From contig NZ_JAUOZU010000012.1 in assembly GCF_030551875.1 (NCBI RefSeq), positions 152,963 to 216,962 of the forward strand: a stretch of 64,000 nt of DNA. The letters are read 5' to 3'. This document shows, piece by piece, positions 1 through 9,924 of this stretch. The translations under genes and the position numbers were made by a program. Every line of letters begins with the position of its first letter. The stretch's first letter is position 1. Source of the stretch: Fluviirhizobium alvei. Lineage in GTDB: Bacteria; Pseudomonadota; Alphaproteobacteria; Rhizobiales; Rhizobiaceae. A model generated the notes under the pieces. That model searched no databases. It saw nothing but the letters and a program-made list of their open reading frames with translations, and was not told where the DNA came from.

Positions 1-975
1 CTTCCGGCCCCTCCCGCCGATCTCAGGTCCCGTCTCGATGCAAAGGACAAGACGATCGAAGCGCATGATGCGCTGATGGCGTCGCTTCCGGCCATGTCGT
101 TGGTCGAAACGGATGGTTCGTCCAGCAAGTCCGCAGCCCTTTCCTTTCCCATCACGGTTTCGGCCTGGAACCTCGAGCGCTGCCTTTTCGTCGAGGCGAG
201 CGCAAGAAGGATTGCGGAAACCCGCTCGGATGTCGTGCTGCTGTCGGAAATGGATTGCGGCATGGCCCGGACCGGACAGAGGCACACGAGCGCCGAACTC
301 GCTCGCGAACTCGACATGACCTATTCCTACGGGGTGGAATTCATCGAATTGGGGTTGGGCTCGCCGATCGAGCGCGATCTCTGCACCGACAGCTTCAATG
401 CGCTTGGGTTTCACGGCAATGCGCTGCTGGCAAAAGCCAACCTGCATGCACCCTTCATGATCCGTCTTGAAGGCGAACGCCTGTGGCGCAACCACGACCC
501 GAACCAGCCGCGCATCGGCGAACGGTGCGCTGTCGGCGCCACTATCGAAAGCGAGGACGGTCCGATCCTGTTTGTCTCGGTTCATCTCGAAAGTGCCGTG
601 ACCGCCCCCTACCGGGAGTGGCAGGTGAAAGCGCTTCTCGATGTCATCGACGCCCACTTCCCCGCACTCCCCGTTCTGATCGGCGGCGACATGAACACCG
701 GCAATCGCATGGAGGGTGATTTCGAGGCCGAGGGCCTGTTTCCGGTCGCCTTCGAGCGTGGATATCGACGACATGGTGGTGACATGACGCGGATGACGAC
801 CCGCGCCAGCCTGATCAGCCGCTTTCCTGAACGGGCAATGAAGCTCGACTGGTTCCTGAGCCGCGACCTCGACATCGATCGTTCCTCGATCGTCGCTGCA
901 GTGGATGAACAGGGCCGACCGCTCTCGGACCATGAATTGATCACCTGCCGGATTGCGGGCATTACCGGCCGTTAG
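1..975 (+). CDS. Endonuclease/exonuclease/phosphatase-family protein (5' end outside window)
   Basis: The reading frame is open to the left edge of the window, and the residues before the first ATG (76) look coding, so the true start may lie upstream. Numbered from that ATG, the EEP-fold signatures appear in order: WNLER near 31-35, a metal-binding Glu in LLSEMD near 58, GNALLA, GGDMNT near residue 206 and a closing LSDHEL near 284 that carries the Asp-His pair. This fold cleaves phosphodiester or phosphate-ester bonds with a divalent metal. The substrate (DNA, inositol phosphate or sphingolipid type) cannot be told from the sequence. No signal peptide is visible in the part seen. It ends 71 bases before gshB on the same strand. 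Confidence 0.8.
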   Translation, partial: LPAPPADLRSRLDAKDKTIEAHDALMASLPAMSLVETDGSSSKSAALSFPITVSAWNLERCLFVEASARRIAETRSDVVLLSEMDCGMARTGQRHTSAELARELDMTYSYGVEFIELGLGSPIERDLCTDSFNALGFHGNALLAKANLHAPFMIRLEGERLWRNHDPNQPRIGERCAVGATIESEDGPILFVSVHLESAVTAPYREWQVKALLDVIDAHFPALPVLIGGDMNTGNRMEGDFEAEGLFPVAFERGYRRHGGDMTRMTTRASLISRFPERAMKLDWFLSRDLDIDRSSIVAAVDEQGRPLSDHELITCRIAGITGR

Positions 976-1046
976 CTCCCTTGCCATGCGCAGGTCCAGG
1001 CCCTAAATCAGGCAGACCCTGCCCACAGCCACACGCGGAGACTTGC

Positions 1047-1994
1047 ATGGCCCGGATCAAGAATGTCGCCATACAGATGGACCATGTGTCCACCATCAAC
1101 ATTACGGGCGACTCCACTTTCGCCATGGGCCTTGAGGCACAGGCGCGCGGCTACCGGCTGTTCCACTACACGCCGAACCAGCTTTCCATGCGCGACGGCG
1201 AAATCTATGCGCAGGCCGAAGTGATGGAGCTTCGCGACGTCAAGGGCGATCATTTCACGCTTGCTCCGGCCGAGCGGATCAATCTTGCCGATATGGATGT
1301 GGTGCTCCTGCGCCAGGATCCGCCCTTCGACATGGCCTATATCACCTCCACCCACCTTCTCGAGCGCGTTCATCCGAAGACGCTGGTGGTCAATGATCCG
1401 AACTGGGTGCGCAATTCCCCGGAGAAGATCTTCGTTACCGAATTCGCCGACCTCATGCCGAAGACGCTGATCACACGCAATGTGAGCGAAATTGCGCGCT
1501 TCCGTGCCGAAATGGGCGATATCATCCTGAAGCCGCTCTATGGCAATGGCGGTGCCGGCGTGTTCCACTCCTCGCGCGATGACCGCAACTTCTCCTCGTT
1601 GCTCGAAATGTTCGGCCAGCTGTTCCGCGAACCCTATATCGCCCAGCAATATCTGCCGGCGGTGCGCAAGGGCGACAAGCGCATCATCCTCATCGACGGC
1701 GAACCCGTCGGCGCCATCAACCGCGTGCCTGCCGAAACGGATTCACGCTCGAACATGCATGTCGGCGGCCGCGCCGAACATACCGAGCTGACCGACCGCG
1801 AGCGCGAGATCTGTGCCCGTATCGGCCCATCGTTGCGTGAACGCGGCTTCATTCTGGTCGGTATCGACGTGATCGGCGACTATATGACCGAAATCAACGT
1901 GACTTCGCCGACCGGCATCCGCGAGGTGAAGAAGTTCGGCGGCGCCGATATTGCCAGCCTGTTCTGGGATGCGGTGGAGAAGAAACGCGCCTGA
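1047..1994 (+). CDS. gshB: Glutathione synthetase
   Basis: This 315-residue ATP-grasp enzyme joins gamma-glutamylcysteine to glycine in the last step of glutathione synthesis, in the cytoplasm. Family signatures visible are RQDPPFD (about 92-98), the glycine-rich ATP-lid stretch [12 protein letters not shown] (about 165), [17 protein letters not shown] and [10 protein letters not shown] near the C-terminus. I chose the ATG at 1047 rather than the longer frame from 981: GCGGAG sits just upstream of it, and the 22 extra residues are Pro/Cys-rich and unlike the family N-terminus ([11 protein letters not shown]). Length matches alphaproteobacterial GshB. Confidence 0.95.
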   Translation: MARIKNVAIQMDHVSTINITGDSTFAMGLEAQARGYRLFHYTPNQLSMRDGEIYAQAEVMELRDVKGDHFTLAPAERINLADMDVVLLRQDPPFDMAYITSTHLLERVHPKTLVVNDPNWVRNSPEKIFVTEFADLMPKTLITRNVSEIARFRAEMGDIILKPLYGNGGAGVFHSSRDDRNFSSLLEMFGQLFREPYIAQQYLPAVRKGDKRIILIDGEPVGAINRVPAETDSRSNMHVGGRAEHTELTDREREICARIGPSLRERGFILVGIDVIGDYMTEINVTSPTGIREVKKFGGADIASLFWDAVEKKRA

Positions 1995-2193
1995 CGCGTT
2001 GCAAGCATGGCGAGCGCCGGGTAGGCTTGATTTGTTCCGGCGCCACAACCTCCCACAACCAGACTTCCCGTCAATCGTGCATTTGTTCGATTATTGTTCT
2101 TGTTTTATTCCTTTTTCCATGCTTAATTGCAATCCGTAACCGCATTACACGTGTATCCGCCCGTTGCGGCGGCCAGGCGAAGGGTTTCGGGGC

Positions 2194-3726
2194 ATGGTGG
2201 CGAGGGTCGGAACGGTTGCATTCCAGGGGATAGATGGCGTGCCTGTCGATGTGCAGGTGATGGTCGCTCCCGGCAAGATCGGCATGCATATCGTGGGCCT
2301 GCCGGACAAGGCAGTGGCCGAAAGCCGGGAACGGGTGCAGGCCGCCCTGCATGCCTCCGGGCTCGCGCTTCCGCCCAAGAAGGTCACCGTCAATCTGGCA
2401 CCGGCTGACCTGCCGAAAGAGGGTAGCCACTTCGATCTGCCGATCGCGCTTGCATTGATGGCTGCACTGGGGGCAATTCCTTCCGATGCGCTGGCAAGTT
2501 ACCTCGTTATCGGCGAACTCAATCTTGATGGAACGATTGCCGCTGTGGCCGGCGCGTTGCCCGCCGCCATCACTGCCAATTCGCTCGACAAGGGGTTGAT
2601 CTGCCCCGCCGACAGCGGCCCGGAAGCTGCCTGGGCAGGGTCGGAGATCGACATTCTGGCGCCACGTAGCCTCGTTGGCCTCGCCAACCATTTTCGCGGA
2701 ACCCAGGTGCTGAGCCGGCCGGAACCTGCCATTCGCCCGAGCCCCGCCAATCTGCCGGATCTTGCCGATATCAAGGGACAGGAAAGTGCCAAGCGCGCAC
2801 TTGAAGTGGCAGCGGCTGGCGGACACAACCTCTTAATGATCGGACCGCCCGGATCGGGGAAATCGATGCTGGCGCAACGTCTGCCTTCGATTCTGCCACC
2901 GCTGACCTCCGGCGAACTGCTCGAAGTGTCGATGATCCATTCGCTGGCCGGTCAGCTCGCGGGCGGCAAGCTTTCCAGCCACCGTCCCTACCGGGCGCCG
3001 CACCATTCCGCCACCATGGCTGCGCTCGTCGGCGGCGGCTTGCGTGCCCGCCCCGGCGAGGCTTCGCTCGCCCATCATGGCATCCTGTTTCTCGATGAGC
3101 TGCCGGAGTTCAATCCGCAGACGCTTGACGCGTTGCGCCAGCCGCTCGAAACCGGCGAATGCGTGATTGCGCGTGCCAATCACCATGTTTCCTATCCGGC
3201 GAGCATCCAGCTGGTGGCAGCGATGAATCCTTGCCGTTGCGGCATGGCGGGCGAGCCCGGCCATCAATGTGCCCGCGGTCAACGCTGCGCCGCCGACTAC
3301 CAGGCGCGGATTTCCGGCCCCCTGCTTGATCGGATCGATATCCGGATCGACGTTCCGGCCGTTTCGGCTCATGACTTGCTGCGTCCGATGCCGGCGGAAC
3401 CGAGTGCGGTGATTGCCGCGCGCGTTGCCCGCGCCCGCGAACGCCAGCGGGATCGGTTCATCGCGCTCGGCCATCCACGGCTTGGCGCCAATGCCCATTG
3501 TTCGACGGCGCTCATTGAAAAGATCGCCGATCCGGATCCGGCTGCGCTTCAACTGCTCAAGGATGCCGCCGACAAGATGAAGTTTTCCGCCCGCGGCTAT
3601 CACCGCATCCTGAAAGTGGCGCGCACCATAGCCGATCTAGACGAGGCCGATAGGATCGGTCGCATCCATCTGGCGGAAGCGATTTCCTATCGCCTGGCGG
3701 GCGAGCGATTGCAGAGTGCTGCGTAA
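2194..3726 (+). CDS. comM: YifB/ComM-family Mg-chelatase-like ATPase
   Basis: A 510-residue protein with a Lon-protease-like S5 domain (about 1-125), then an AAA+ magnesium-chelatase-type core with Walker A GPPGSGKS and Walker B GILFLDELPEF, and a helical C-terminal domain. A Cys cluster (NPCRCG followed by further Cys after about 12 residues) is typical of the family. In naturally competent bacteria ComM is a hexameric helicase that promotes branch migration during integration of foreign DNA; its role in rhizobia is not established. I chose the ATG at 2194 (MVARVGTVAFQG); the frame can be opened earlier only by a TTG at 2164 with no ribosome-binding site. The 199 bases before it show no strong signals. 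Confidence 0.93.
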   Translation: MVARVGTVAFQGIDGVPVDVQVMVAPGKIGMHIVGLPDKAVAESRERVQAALHASGLALPPKKVTVNLAPADLPKEGSHFDLPIALALMAALGAIPSDALASYLVIGELNLDGTIAAVAGALPAAITANSLDKGLICPADSGPEAAWAGSEIDILAPRSLVGLANHFRGTQVLSRPEPAIRPSPANLPDLADIKGQESAKRALEVAAAGGHNLLMIGPPGSGKSMLAQRLPSILPPLTSGELLEVSMIHSLAGQLAGGKLSSHRPYRAPHHSATMAALVGGGLRARPGEASLAHHGILFLDELPEFNPQTLDALRQPLETGECVIARANHHVSYPASIQLVAAMNPCRCGMAGEPGHQCARGQRCAADYQARISGPLLDRIDIRIDVPAVSAHDLLRPMPAEPSAVIAARVARARERQRDRFIALGHPRLGANAHCSTALIEKIADPDPAALQLLKDAADKMKFSARGYHRILKVARTIADLDEADRIGRIHLAEAISYRLAGERLQSAA

Positions 3727-3750
3727 ACGGCAATCAGGATCGTCTGGGCA

Positions 3751-4251
3751 TCAGATCGATTGATCGGCAAACTTTGATACGGCCTCGCGATGATCGAGGC
3801 GGAACTTGGCGCCTGAAAATCGTGTATAGAGGTCTCGATGGGCGGCGTGTCCCGTGGAGGTGGATCGCTGTTCATAATCGGCGGTCCAGGCGAGCAACGC
3901 TTCGAAGGCGGTTTGGTTCTCACCATTCTGAGGACCACGGGCTTGAATGTTTTTCAGACATTCCGGTACTGGCAAATCGATCCAGACCAACGCCGTAGCC
4001 CGTTCGAGCGCAGCTTCAGCCAACCAGCCGAACACACCCTCGATCAGCCATGCGGGCGATGTGGCGATCGTTCTGGTGTCCTGAAATGCCAGTTGCTTGT
4101 CGCGTGGTACGCCCGGCAAGCCGGGCTCCCAGTGCAGATTGTCAAGATGATAGGCCGGGAGAGAAAGGTTTGATCCGAGCTTCAGAGCGAGCCAGGACTT
4201 GCCTGACCCGCAATTGCCGATGATCAGCATTCGATTGAAATTTGTCGCCAT
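3751..4251 (-). CDS. Small P-loop kinase-like protein (DNA topology modulation/FlaR-like)
   Basis: A 166-residue protein with an N-terminal Walker A (GNCGSGKS) after MLIIG, a YHLDNLHWEPG segment and a WLIEGVFGW segment, the layout of the adenylate-kinase-like proteins annotated as topology modulation protein or FlaR. That family's biochemical activity is poorly defined; nucleotide phosphotransfer is likely from the fold. The ATG is preceded by GGAAGGG. It lies tail-to-tail with comM, 24 bases apart, and 51 bases downstream of cysK on the same strand, so it may be read through from cysK. Confidence 0.75.
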   Translation of the reverse strand: MATNFNRMLIIGNCGSGKSWLALKLGSNLSLPAYHLDNLHWEPGLPGVPRDKQLAFQDTRTIATSPAWLIEGVFGWLAEAALERATALVWIDLPVPECLKNIQARGPQNGENQTAFEALLAWTADYEQRSTSTGHAAHRDLYTRFSGAKFRLDHREAVSKFADQSI

Positions 4252-4302
4252 CACCCTTCCCCCGATCCTGCGACAGGACGTCGAGGGATGACGACCGAAG
4301 CG

Positions 4303-5271
4303 TCAGCCGCCGAGTCCCTCGAACAGCGCCGTCGACAGATAGCGTTCGGCAAAAGACGGGATGATGACAACGATGGTCTTGCCGGCATTTTCCTCACGCT
4401 GGCCGACCTTGATTGCTGCGGTCAGAGCCGCGCCGGACGAAATGCCGACCGGCACACCTTCGAGCCTTGCAACCAGACGCGCATTGGCAAAAGCCTCGTC
4501 ATTGCTGACCGTCACCACCTCATCATAGACCGAGCGGTCGAGAATGGCCGGGGCGAAGCCGGCGCCAATGCCCTGGATTTTGTGCGGGCCAGGATTGCCG
4601 CCGGAAAGAACCGGAGAATCCGCCGGCTCGACAGCGATGACCTGGACCGACGGCTTCTTCGCCTTCAGCACCTGGCCGGTGCCCGTGATAGTTCCACCGG
4701 TACCGATACCGGAAACGAAGATATCCACGCCGCCATCGGTGTCGTTCCAGATTTCTTCCGCCGTCGTCTTGCGGTGGATTTCCGGATTGGCCGAATTTTC
4801 GAACTGTTGCGGGATGATGGCATCCGGCAGCGTTGCGGCGAGTTCCTCGGCCTTGGCGATCGCGCCCTTCATGCCCTTGGCGCCTTCGGTCAGCACCAGT
4901 TCGGCACCAAGCAGCGCCAGCATCTTGCGGCGCTCGATCGACATGGTTTCCGGCATGGTGAGGATAAGCTTGTAACCCTTTGCTGCGGCGGCAAAGGCAA
5001 GTGCGATCCCGGTATTGCCCGAGGTCGGCTCGACCAGCGTCGATTTGCCGGGCGTGATCTTGCCCTGCGCTTCGAGCGATTCGATCATGGCGACGCCAAT
5101 ACGATCCTTGACGGAGGCGATCGGGTTGAAGAATTCAAGCTTGGCGAGAAGGTTGGCCTTGACGCCCTTTTCCTTGGCCAGCTTGTCCAGCCGTACGATG
5201 GGCGTGTCACCGATCGTCTCGATGATGGAGCCGTAAACGCGTCCGCGACCCGGTTTCTTAGTGTCAGCCAT
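4303..5271 (-). CDS. cysK: Cysteine synthase A (O-acetylserine sulfhydrylase)
   Basis: This 322-residue PLP enzyme makes L-cysteine from O-acetylserine and sulfide. The PLP-binding lysine is K55 in ASVKDRIG; the substrate loop PTSGNTG is at 82-88 and the phosphate-binding GTGGTITG loop at about 190-197. The start has a clear GGGAG ribosome-binding site. Length and motifs fit CysK; the longer loop diagnostic of CysM cannot be judged by eye, so the A/B isozyme call is an inference from overall similarity. The product also feeds glutathione synthesis through gshB nearby, though the two genes are on opposite strands. Confidence 0.93.
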   Translation of the reverse strand: MADTKKPGRGRVYGSIIETIGDTPIVRLDKLAKEKGVKANLLAKLEFFNPIASVKDRIGVAMIESLEAQGKITPGKSTLVEPTSGNTGIALAFAAAAKGYKLILTMPETMSIERRKMLALLGAELVLTEGAKGMKGAIAKAEELAATLPDAIIPQQFENSANPEIHRKTTAEEIWNDTDGGVDIFVSGIGTGGTITGTGQVLKAKKPSVQVIAVEPADSPVLSGGNPGPHKIQGIGAGFAPAILDRSVYDEVVTVSNDEAFANARLVARLEGVPVGISSGAALTAAIKVGQREENAGKTIVVIIPSFAERYLSTALFEGLGG

Positions 5272-5403
5272 GATGTTTCTCCCTATTCGTTTGGGCGAAG
5301 GTAGGGCGTATCCGGCAATCTTTCCAGACAGAATTCCACGCTTCCAGCAGTCGCGCCGGAAAATTCATCCAGAGTTCAGGCAAAACCAGAATATTCTTCC
5401 AAA

Positions 5404-6018
5404 TCACGCCCGGAGAGCGATGTAGCCCGCCGTTCCCATCAGAAAGGTCGCGGCAACGCGGTTGAGACCGCGCAGCTGTTCCGGATGGCGGAAAAGTTCG
5501 CGCGCCCGCGAGGCCAGGGCAATATAAGGTACGGTTACCAGTACCAGCACCACAAATGTCGCGGCCAGCAACTGGAGATAATCAGTAACGGTCAGCGTAT
5601 CGAGACTGACAAGCGTCGGCACCAGCGCAACGTAAAACAGCATCGCCTTCGGGTTGCCTAGCGTCACAAAGAGGCCGGCGAGAAAGGAATGGATCGGCGA
5701 CCGTTTGGGACCCGCCGCCATTTCAGCTTTTACGAGCCCGGCGGTCCAGATCTTGTAGGCGACATAGGCGAGATAGGCTGCGCCCAGATATTTGATCACC
5801 ATGAAGAGCGCGCCGAACGTCTGGGCGACGACAGACAGTCCGAGAACGACGGCCGTGAGGAACACCATGTCGCCCAGGATGAGACCGAATGCCATTGCAA
5901 GACTGTCGGTAAAACCCGCCCCCATGGCGCGCGCAACGAGCGCCGTGATACCGGGGCCAGGAATGATCGCGGCAACGAATAGCGCGAGGGAGTAGGTGAG
6001 AAGCGTGGCAATGGTCAT
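5404..6018 (-). CDS. LysE/RhtB-family amino-acid exporter
   Basis: A 204-residue inner-membrane protein with about six hydrophobic segments. The N-terminus has the family signature PGPG within AAIIPGPGITALVARA, followed by GAGFTDSLAMAFGLILGD and a central GNPKAML motif. LysE/RhtB proteins export amino acids such as lysine, homoserine or threonine, or other small metabolites. The substrate here is unknown. It reads in the same direction as cysK, with 132 bases between them, and export of cysteine-pathway metabolites is possible but only a guess from position. Confidence 0.85.
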   Translation of the reverse strand: MTIATLLTYSLALFVAAIIPGPGITALVARAMGAGFTDSLAMAFGLILGDMVFLTAVVLGLSVVAQTFGALFMVIKYLGAAYLAYVAYKIWTAGLVKAEMAAGPKRSPIHSFLAGLFVTLGNPKAMLFYVALVPTLVSLDTLTVTDYLQLLAATFVVLVLVTVPYIALASRARELFRHPEQLRGLNRVAATFLMGTAGYIALRA

Positions 6019-6114
6019 GGCAAACTGTTCATCTCTGACATCAAACGCCTTTCATATTGTTTTTGGACAAAAAGGGCAATAGACCGAATTTTCATTTGCG
6101 TTAAGTAACGTATT

Positions 6115-6129
6115 CCGTATTATTTACGG
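6115..6129. promoter_or_regulatory. Short inverted repeat upstream of the LysE gene
   Basis: CCGTA and TACGG arms are separated by TTATT in the AT-rich gap between the GNAT gene and the LysE-type gene, about 100 bases ahead of the exporter's start. It could be a small operator or a weak hairpin after the GNAT gene. Arms are only 5 bp, so it may be chance. Confidence 0.25.
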
Positions 6130-6149
6130 ATGCATGTTGATTGTTCGTT

Positions 6150-7040
6150 TTAGAATTCAGCCATCGGAGATAGGCAGGATGGGGTAACAGGCTCCGAATG
6201 AGCGGCAGAGCGCATCATCAGCACCTGCTCGCCCATTTCCGGCAAGGCCTCGCCCGTCCAGTCCAACCTGTCAGGCGGGATGAAAAGCCGGACGCGGCTC
6301 GCTGGTTTTCCGATTGCGGCCATCAGACTGGCAAGCGGCGGCAATCGTTGTGCCACCACATCGAGGATCTCGGGAACACCATCTGCGGCCAGGCGCCAGG
6401 CAACGAGCGCCTGTCGTTCTTCGATCAATGTCAGCCGGACATCATCGACGAGATGGCAATTGAGCAGGAACATCCGCCCCTGTTCTGTAACGGCAAGACG
6501 CCCAGACACGGGCATCCGTTCGGCCAGCATGCGGGTCACAAGGGCCGCATCGTCGACATTCCTGACATCTAGCTGCCTGACAAGCGCGTCCGGGACGATC
6601 GGTGCTGGTGCCTGCCCTTCGAACCGATATTGCGGGATCATTCGAAATCCATGCGGCTGATAGAGGCCGGGCTTGTCGGTATAGAGAAGGATCGCTTCAA
6701 AACCGACGGCCTCGCAACGCGCGATAGTCCTTTCGATCAGATCGCGAAAAAGGCCTCGTCCCCGATAGGGCGGGCGTACGGCACCCGATTGCCAACCGGT
6801 AGCGCGGATGACGCGCCCGTTCAGGATGATCGGCATCGAAAATGCCGTGAGATTGGCGACGCAGTTGCCGTCCTCATCGAAATAGGCCGATGGCATGCAG
6901 GAAGGATCGTAGCTGCCATGGCGATCGAGCGGGGCGATATCCACATCGAATATGTCGAGGATCAGGCTCTTGATCGCAACCCAGCCTGCCGGATCGGCGA
7001 AATAGTCCTCCCGGAACGTAAGATCCGGGAACGCGGTCAT
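6150..7040 (-). CDS. GNAT-family N-acetyltransferase
   Basis: A 296-residue protein with the acetyl-CoA binding motif A in [15 protein letters not shown] (about residues 88-102) and the supporting [14 protein letters not shown] segment, typical of GNAT enzymes. The C-terminal half is longer than a single GNAT domain and may be a second, degenerate domain of the Eis-like type; this is an inference from length. Its start codon overlaps the dut stop by 4 bases (ATGA), so it is probably translated by coupling to dut. The acetylated substrate is unknown. Confidence 0.82.
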   Translation of the reverse strand: MTAFPDLTFREDYFADPAGWVAIKSLILDIFDVDIAPLDRHGSYDPSCMPSAYFDEDGNCVANLTAFSMPIILNGRVIRATGWQSGAVRPPYRGRGLFRDLIERTIARCEAVGFEAILLYTDKPGLYQPHGFRMIPQYRFEGQAPAPIVPDALVRQLDVRNVDDAALVTRMLAERMPVSGRLAVTEQGRMFLLNCHLVDDVRLTLIEERQALVAWRLAADGVPEILDVVAQRLPPLASLMAAIGKPASRVRLFIPPDRLDWTGEALPEMGEQVLMMRSAAHSEPVTPSCLSPMAEF

Positions 7041-7510
7041 TGAAGGCCGGTCGATCCGAACCCGCCGGCGCCGCGGTCCGTCGTGCCGGCAAGTGCCCGC
7101 TCCTCGACCCTCGCCTGCACGACGGGGGCAATCACCATCTGCGCAATGCGCATGCCGCGTTCGATGACGAAATCCTCAGCACCGTGATTGATCAGCAGCA
7201 ACTGCACTTCGCCACGGTAGTCACTATCGATCGTGCCGGGCGCATTGAGGCAGGTGATGCCATTCTTGAAGGCCAGGCCGGACCGGGGGCGGATCTGCGC
7301 TTCGAACCCTTGAGGGATTTCGAAAACGAAACCGGTGGGAACCAGCGCGCGCTGGCCGGGAGCCAGCACCATCCGGGCACCTTCGGCGAGGGCTGCACGC
7401 AGGTCCATTCCTGCCGCACCGGTCGTTTCATAGGACGGCAGGGCCATGCCTTCGCCATGCGGAAGCCGGACAATGCCAAGGGTGGGGGCGGGTGATGTTT
7501 TTTCGCTCAT
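7037..7510 (-). CDS. dut: dUTP diphosphatase (dUTPase)
   Basis: This 157-residue trimeric enzyme hydrolyses dUTP to dUMP and pyrophosphate, keeping uracil out of DNA and supplying dUMP for dTMP synthesis. All five family motifs are visible in order: AGMDLRA (33-39), PRSGLA (about 75), [10 protein letters not shown] with the catalytic Asp (about 92-101), RIAQMVI (about 122) and the C-terminal [10 protein letters not shown]. Length is standard. It is the first gene of a two-gene unit with the GNAT gene. Confidence 0.97.
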   Translation of the reverse strand: MSEKTSPAPTLGIVRLPHGEGMALPSYETTGAAGMDLRAALAEGARMVLAPGQRALVPTGFVFEIPQGFEAQIRPRSGLAFKNGITCLNAPGTIDSDYRGEVQLLLINHGAEDFVIERGMRIAQMVIAPVVQARVEERALAGTTDRGAGGFGSTGLQ

Positions 7511-7600
7511 GCGGTCTTGTTGCGGTTTCTTCCATGCCGGTCAATTGCATTTAGCCGCCCGACTGGCTAGAAGGCAGCCACTCAACAGGATTTTCTCGTG

Positions 7601-9184
7601 ATGACCGAAGAACTGGCCGAGGCGATCTCCCGCCGCCGCACCTTTGCCATTATCGCCCACCCGGATGCCGGCAAGACGACGTTGACCGAAAAGCTGCTGC
7701 TGTTCGGTGGCGCCATTCAGCTCGCCGGCGAAGTGAAGGCCAAGAAGGACCGTATCCAGACCCGGTCGGACTGGATGAAGATCGAGCGCGAACGCGGCAT
7801 CTCGGTCGTCACCTCGGTGATGACGTTTGAATATGAAGGCAATGTCTTCAACATCCTCGATACGCCCGGCCACGAAGACTTCGCAGACGATACCTACCGT
7901 ACGCTGACGGCTGTCGATGCTGCGGTCATGGTCATCGATGCCGCCAAGGGCATCGAACCGCGCACGCTGAAGCTGTTCGAAGTCTGCCGCATGCGCAACA
8001 TTCCGATCATCACCTTCATCAACAAGATGGACCGCGAGAGCCGCGATCCGTTCGAGATTCTTGATGAGGTCGAAGACAAGCTGGCGCTCGATACCGCACC
8101 CGTGACCTGGCCGATCGGCCGTTCCAAGACATTCTGCGGCAGCTATCATCTGGCGACGAACGAAGCGCGTGGATCCGATACAGAGGCCGAGACCAAGAAG
8201 GTCAACGGCCCGGAAGCCGTGGCAAGCCGGCTGCCGCAGAACGAGCAGGAAGCCTTCATCGACGAGGTCAACCTGGCGGCAGAAGCCTGCAAGCCCTTCG
8301 ACCAGGAAGCCTTTCTCGAAGGCCATATGACGCCGGTCTTCTGGGGTTCGGCGCTCAGGAATTTCGGTGTCCGCGACCTCATCAATGCGCTCGGCGACTT
8401 TGCGCCGCCACCGCGCGACCAGGTGGCAGATACGAGAACCGTTCATGCGGCCGAAGACAAGATGACGGCCTTCGTCTTCAAGATCCAGGCCAATATGGAC
8501 CCCAACCACCGCGACCGCATTGCTTTTGCGCGCATCTGCTCCGGTAAGCTTGAACGCGGCATGAAGGCGAAACTCGCGCGCACCGGCAAACTGATCGGAC
8601 TGACCGCACCACAATTCTTCTTCGCCTCGCAGCGCCAGCTCGCCGACACCGCTTACGCCGGCGATGTGGTGGGCATCCCCAACCATGGAACGCTTCGCAT
8701 CGGCGACACGCTGACCGAAGGAGAATCGCTGGTTTTCCAGGGTGTGCCGAACTTTGCGCCGGAAATCCTGCGCCGCGTGCGGCTCGAAGATGCGATGAAG
8801 GCGAAGAAGCTCAAGGAAGCGCTGCAGCAGATGGCAGAAGAAGGCGTGGTGCAGCTCTTCTCGCCGGAAGATGGTTCGCCGGCAATCGTCGGCGTCGTCG
8901 GTGCCCTGCAGCTCGATGTTCTCAAGGAACGCCTGTCAGCCGAATATGGTTTGCCGGTCTCCTTTGAAATGAGCCGCTTCTCCGTCTGCCGCTGGATTTC
9001 GGCCGACCAGCCCGGTGATCTCGACAAGTTCATCACCGCCCGCCGCGGTGACATCTGCCGCGATCTCGATGGCGATCCGGTCTTCATGGCGCAGGATTCC
9101 TTCTCGCTGCGCTACGAGTCCGAACGGTATCCGGCCATCAAGATGGTGGCGATCAAGGAATATCACCAGCTCAAGGCCGCTTGA
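7601..9184 (+). CDS. prfC: Peptide chain release factor 3
   Basis: A 527-residue translational GTPase that recycles RF1 and RF2 from the ribosome after termination. G1 is AHPDAGKTT (20-28), the switch II box is DTPGHEDF and G4 is NKMD. The long specific C-terminal domain distinguishes it from EF-G, as does the overall length, close to E. coli PrfC. I chose the ATG at 7601 over the adjacent GTG at 7598 because of CAGGA about ten bases upstream. Confidence 0.95.
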   Translation: MTEELAEAISRRRTFAIIAHPDAGKTTLTEKLLLFGGAIQLAGEVKAKKDRIQTRSDWMKIERERGISVVTSVMTFEYEGNVFNILDTPGHEDFADDTYRTLTAVDAAVMVIDAAKGIEPRTLKLFEVCRMRNIPIITFINKMDRESRDPFEILDEVEDKLALDTAPVTWPIGRSKTFCGSYHLATNEARGSDTEAETKKVNGPEAVASRLPQNEQEAFIDEVNLAAEACKPFDQEAFLEGHMTPVFWGSALRNFGVRDLINALGDFAPPPRDQVADTRTVHAAEDKMTAFVFKIQANMDPNHRDRIAFARICSGKLERGMKAKLARTGKLIGLTAPQFFFASQRQLADTAYAGDVVGIPNHGTLRIGDTLTEGESLVFQGVPNFAPEILRRVRLEDAMKAKKLKEALQQMAEEGVVQLFSPEDGSPAIVGVVGALQLDVLKERLSAEYGLPVSFEMSRFSVCRWISADQPGDLDKFITARRGDICRDLDGDPVFMAQDSFSLRYESERYPAIKMVAIKEYHQLKAA

Positions 9185-9320
9185 TGGAACCCGCAAGGGA
9201 AAACCTTGCGGATATCTGTTTGAGCCTGCATCACAGACAAGACGTTTCGGGCATGGGTTTGGCGGCAGATTTGCGCTAAGACCCTGCCAGAACGATCTGA
9301 GTCGGGGGAATGTCGGCGCC

Positions 9321-9875
9321 ATGCAATTTGAAACTCTGGAAATCGAGGGCCTGCTTCTCGTCACGCCCAAGCGACATGGGGATGAGAGAGGCTGGTTCTC
9401 CGAGGTTTTTCGGGAAGATCTGTTCCGCAAGGCCGCTGGCGATATTCATTTCGTCCAGCACAACCAGTCCTATTCCAAGCCCAGGGGCACAGTGCGGGGC
9501 CTGCATTTCCAGCTTGAGCCCCGGGCGCAAGGCAAACTGGTGCGCTGCCCGCGCGGCCGCGTTCTCGATGTTGCGGTCGATTTGCGCCGGTCGTCTCCGA
9601 CGTTCGGAAAGCATATCACCGTCGAACTCAGCGCCGAAAACGGCAGGCAATTGTGGATCCCATCCGGATTTGCGCATGGCTTCTGCACGTTGGAAGACGA
9701 TTGCGAACTCGCTTACCTGGTGACGGATTATTACAGCCCGGAGCATGATCGCGGCCTGTTGTGGAACGATGCCGCCCTCGGCATCGCCTGGCCGGTTGAA
9801 GCCGAGGCTGCGGTCCTTTCCGGGAAAGACCGACAGCAGCCGACGCTCGCCGCACTGGGGCCAATGTTCGACTGA
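9321..9875 (+). CDS. rfbC: dTDP-4-dehydrorhamnose 3,5-epimerase
   Basis: A 184-residue cupin-fold enzyme (RmlC) that epimerises dTDP-4-keto-6-deoxyglucose at C3 and C5 on the way to dTDP-L-rhamnose. The catalytic-His motif RGLHFQ, the PRGRVLDVAVDLR strand and WIPSGFAHGF are visible. The ATG at 9321 fits the family N-terminus; the purine run GGGGGAA lies about 11 bases upstream, a rather long spacing. The first gene of rfbC-rfbB-rfbD; rhamnose would go to lipopolysaccharide or exopolysaccharide. Confidence 0.95.
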   Translation: MQFETLEIEGLLLVTPKRHGDERGWFSEVFREDLFRKAAGDIHFVQHNQSYSKPRGTVRGLHFQLEPRAQGKLVRCPRGRVLDVAVDLRRSSPTFGKHITVELSAENGRQLWIPSGFAHGFCTLEDDCELAYLVTDYYSPEHDRGLLWNDAALGIAWPVEAEAAVLSGKDRQQPTLAALGPMFD

Positions 9876-9924
9876 ACAGGGCTCATGAGCGGGCCGCAAG
9901 GATTGGCAGAAGAAGGATATAGTG

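Noticed and set aside
7541..8686. 381-residue open frame antisense to prfC
   Set aside because: The GTPase motifs on the plus strand are complete; the antisense frame has none.
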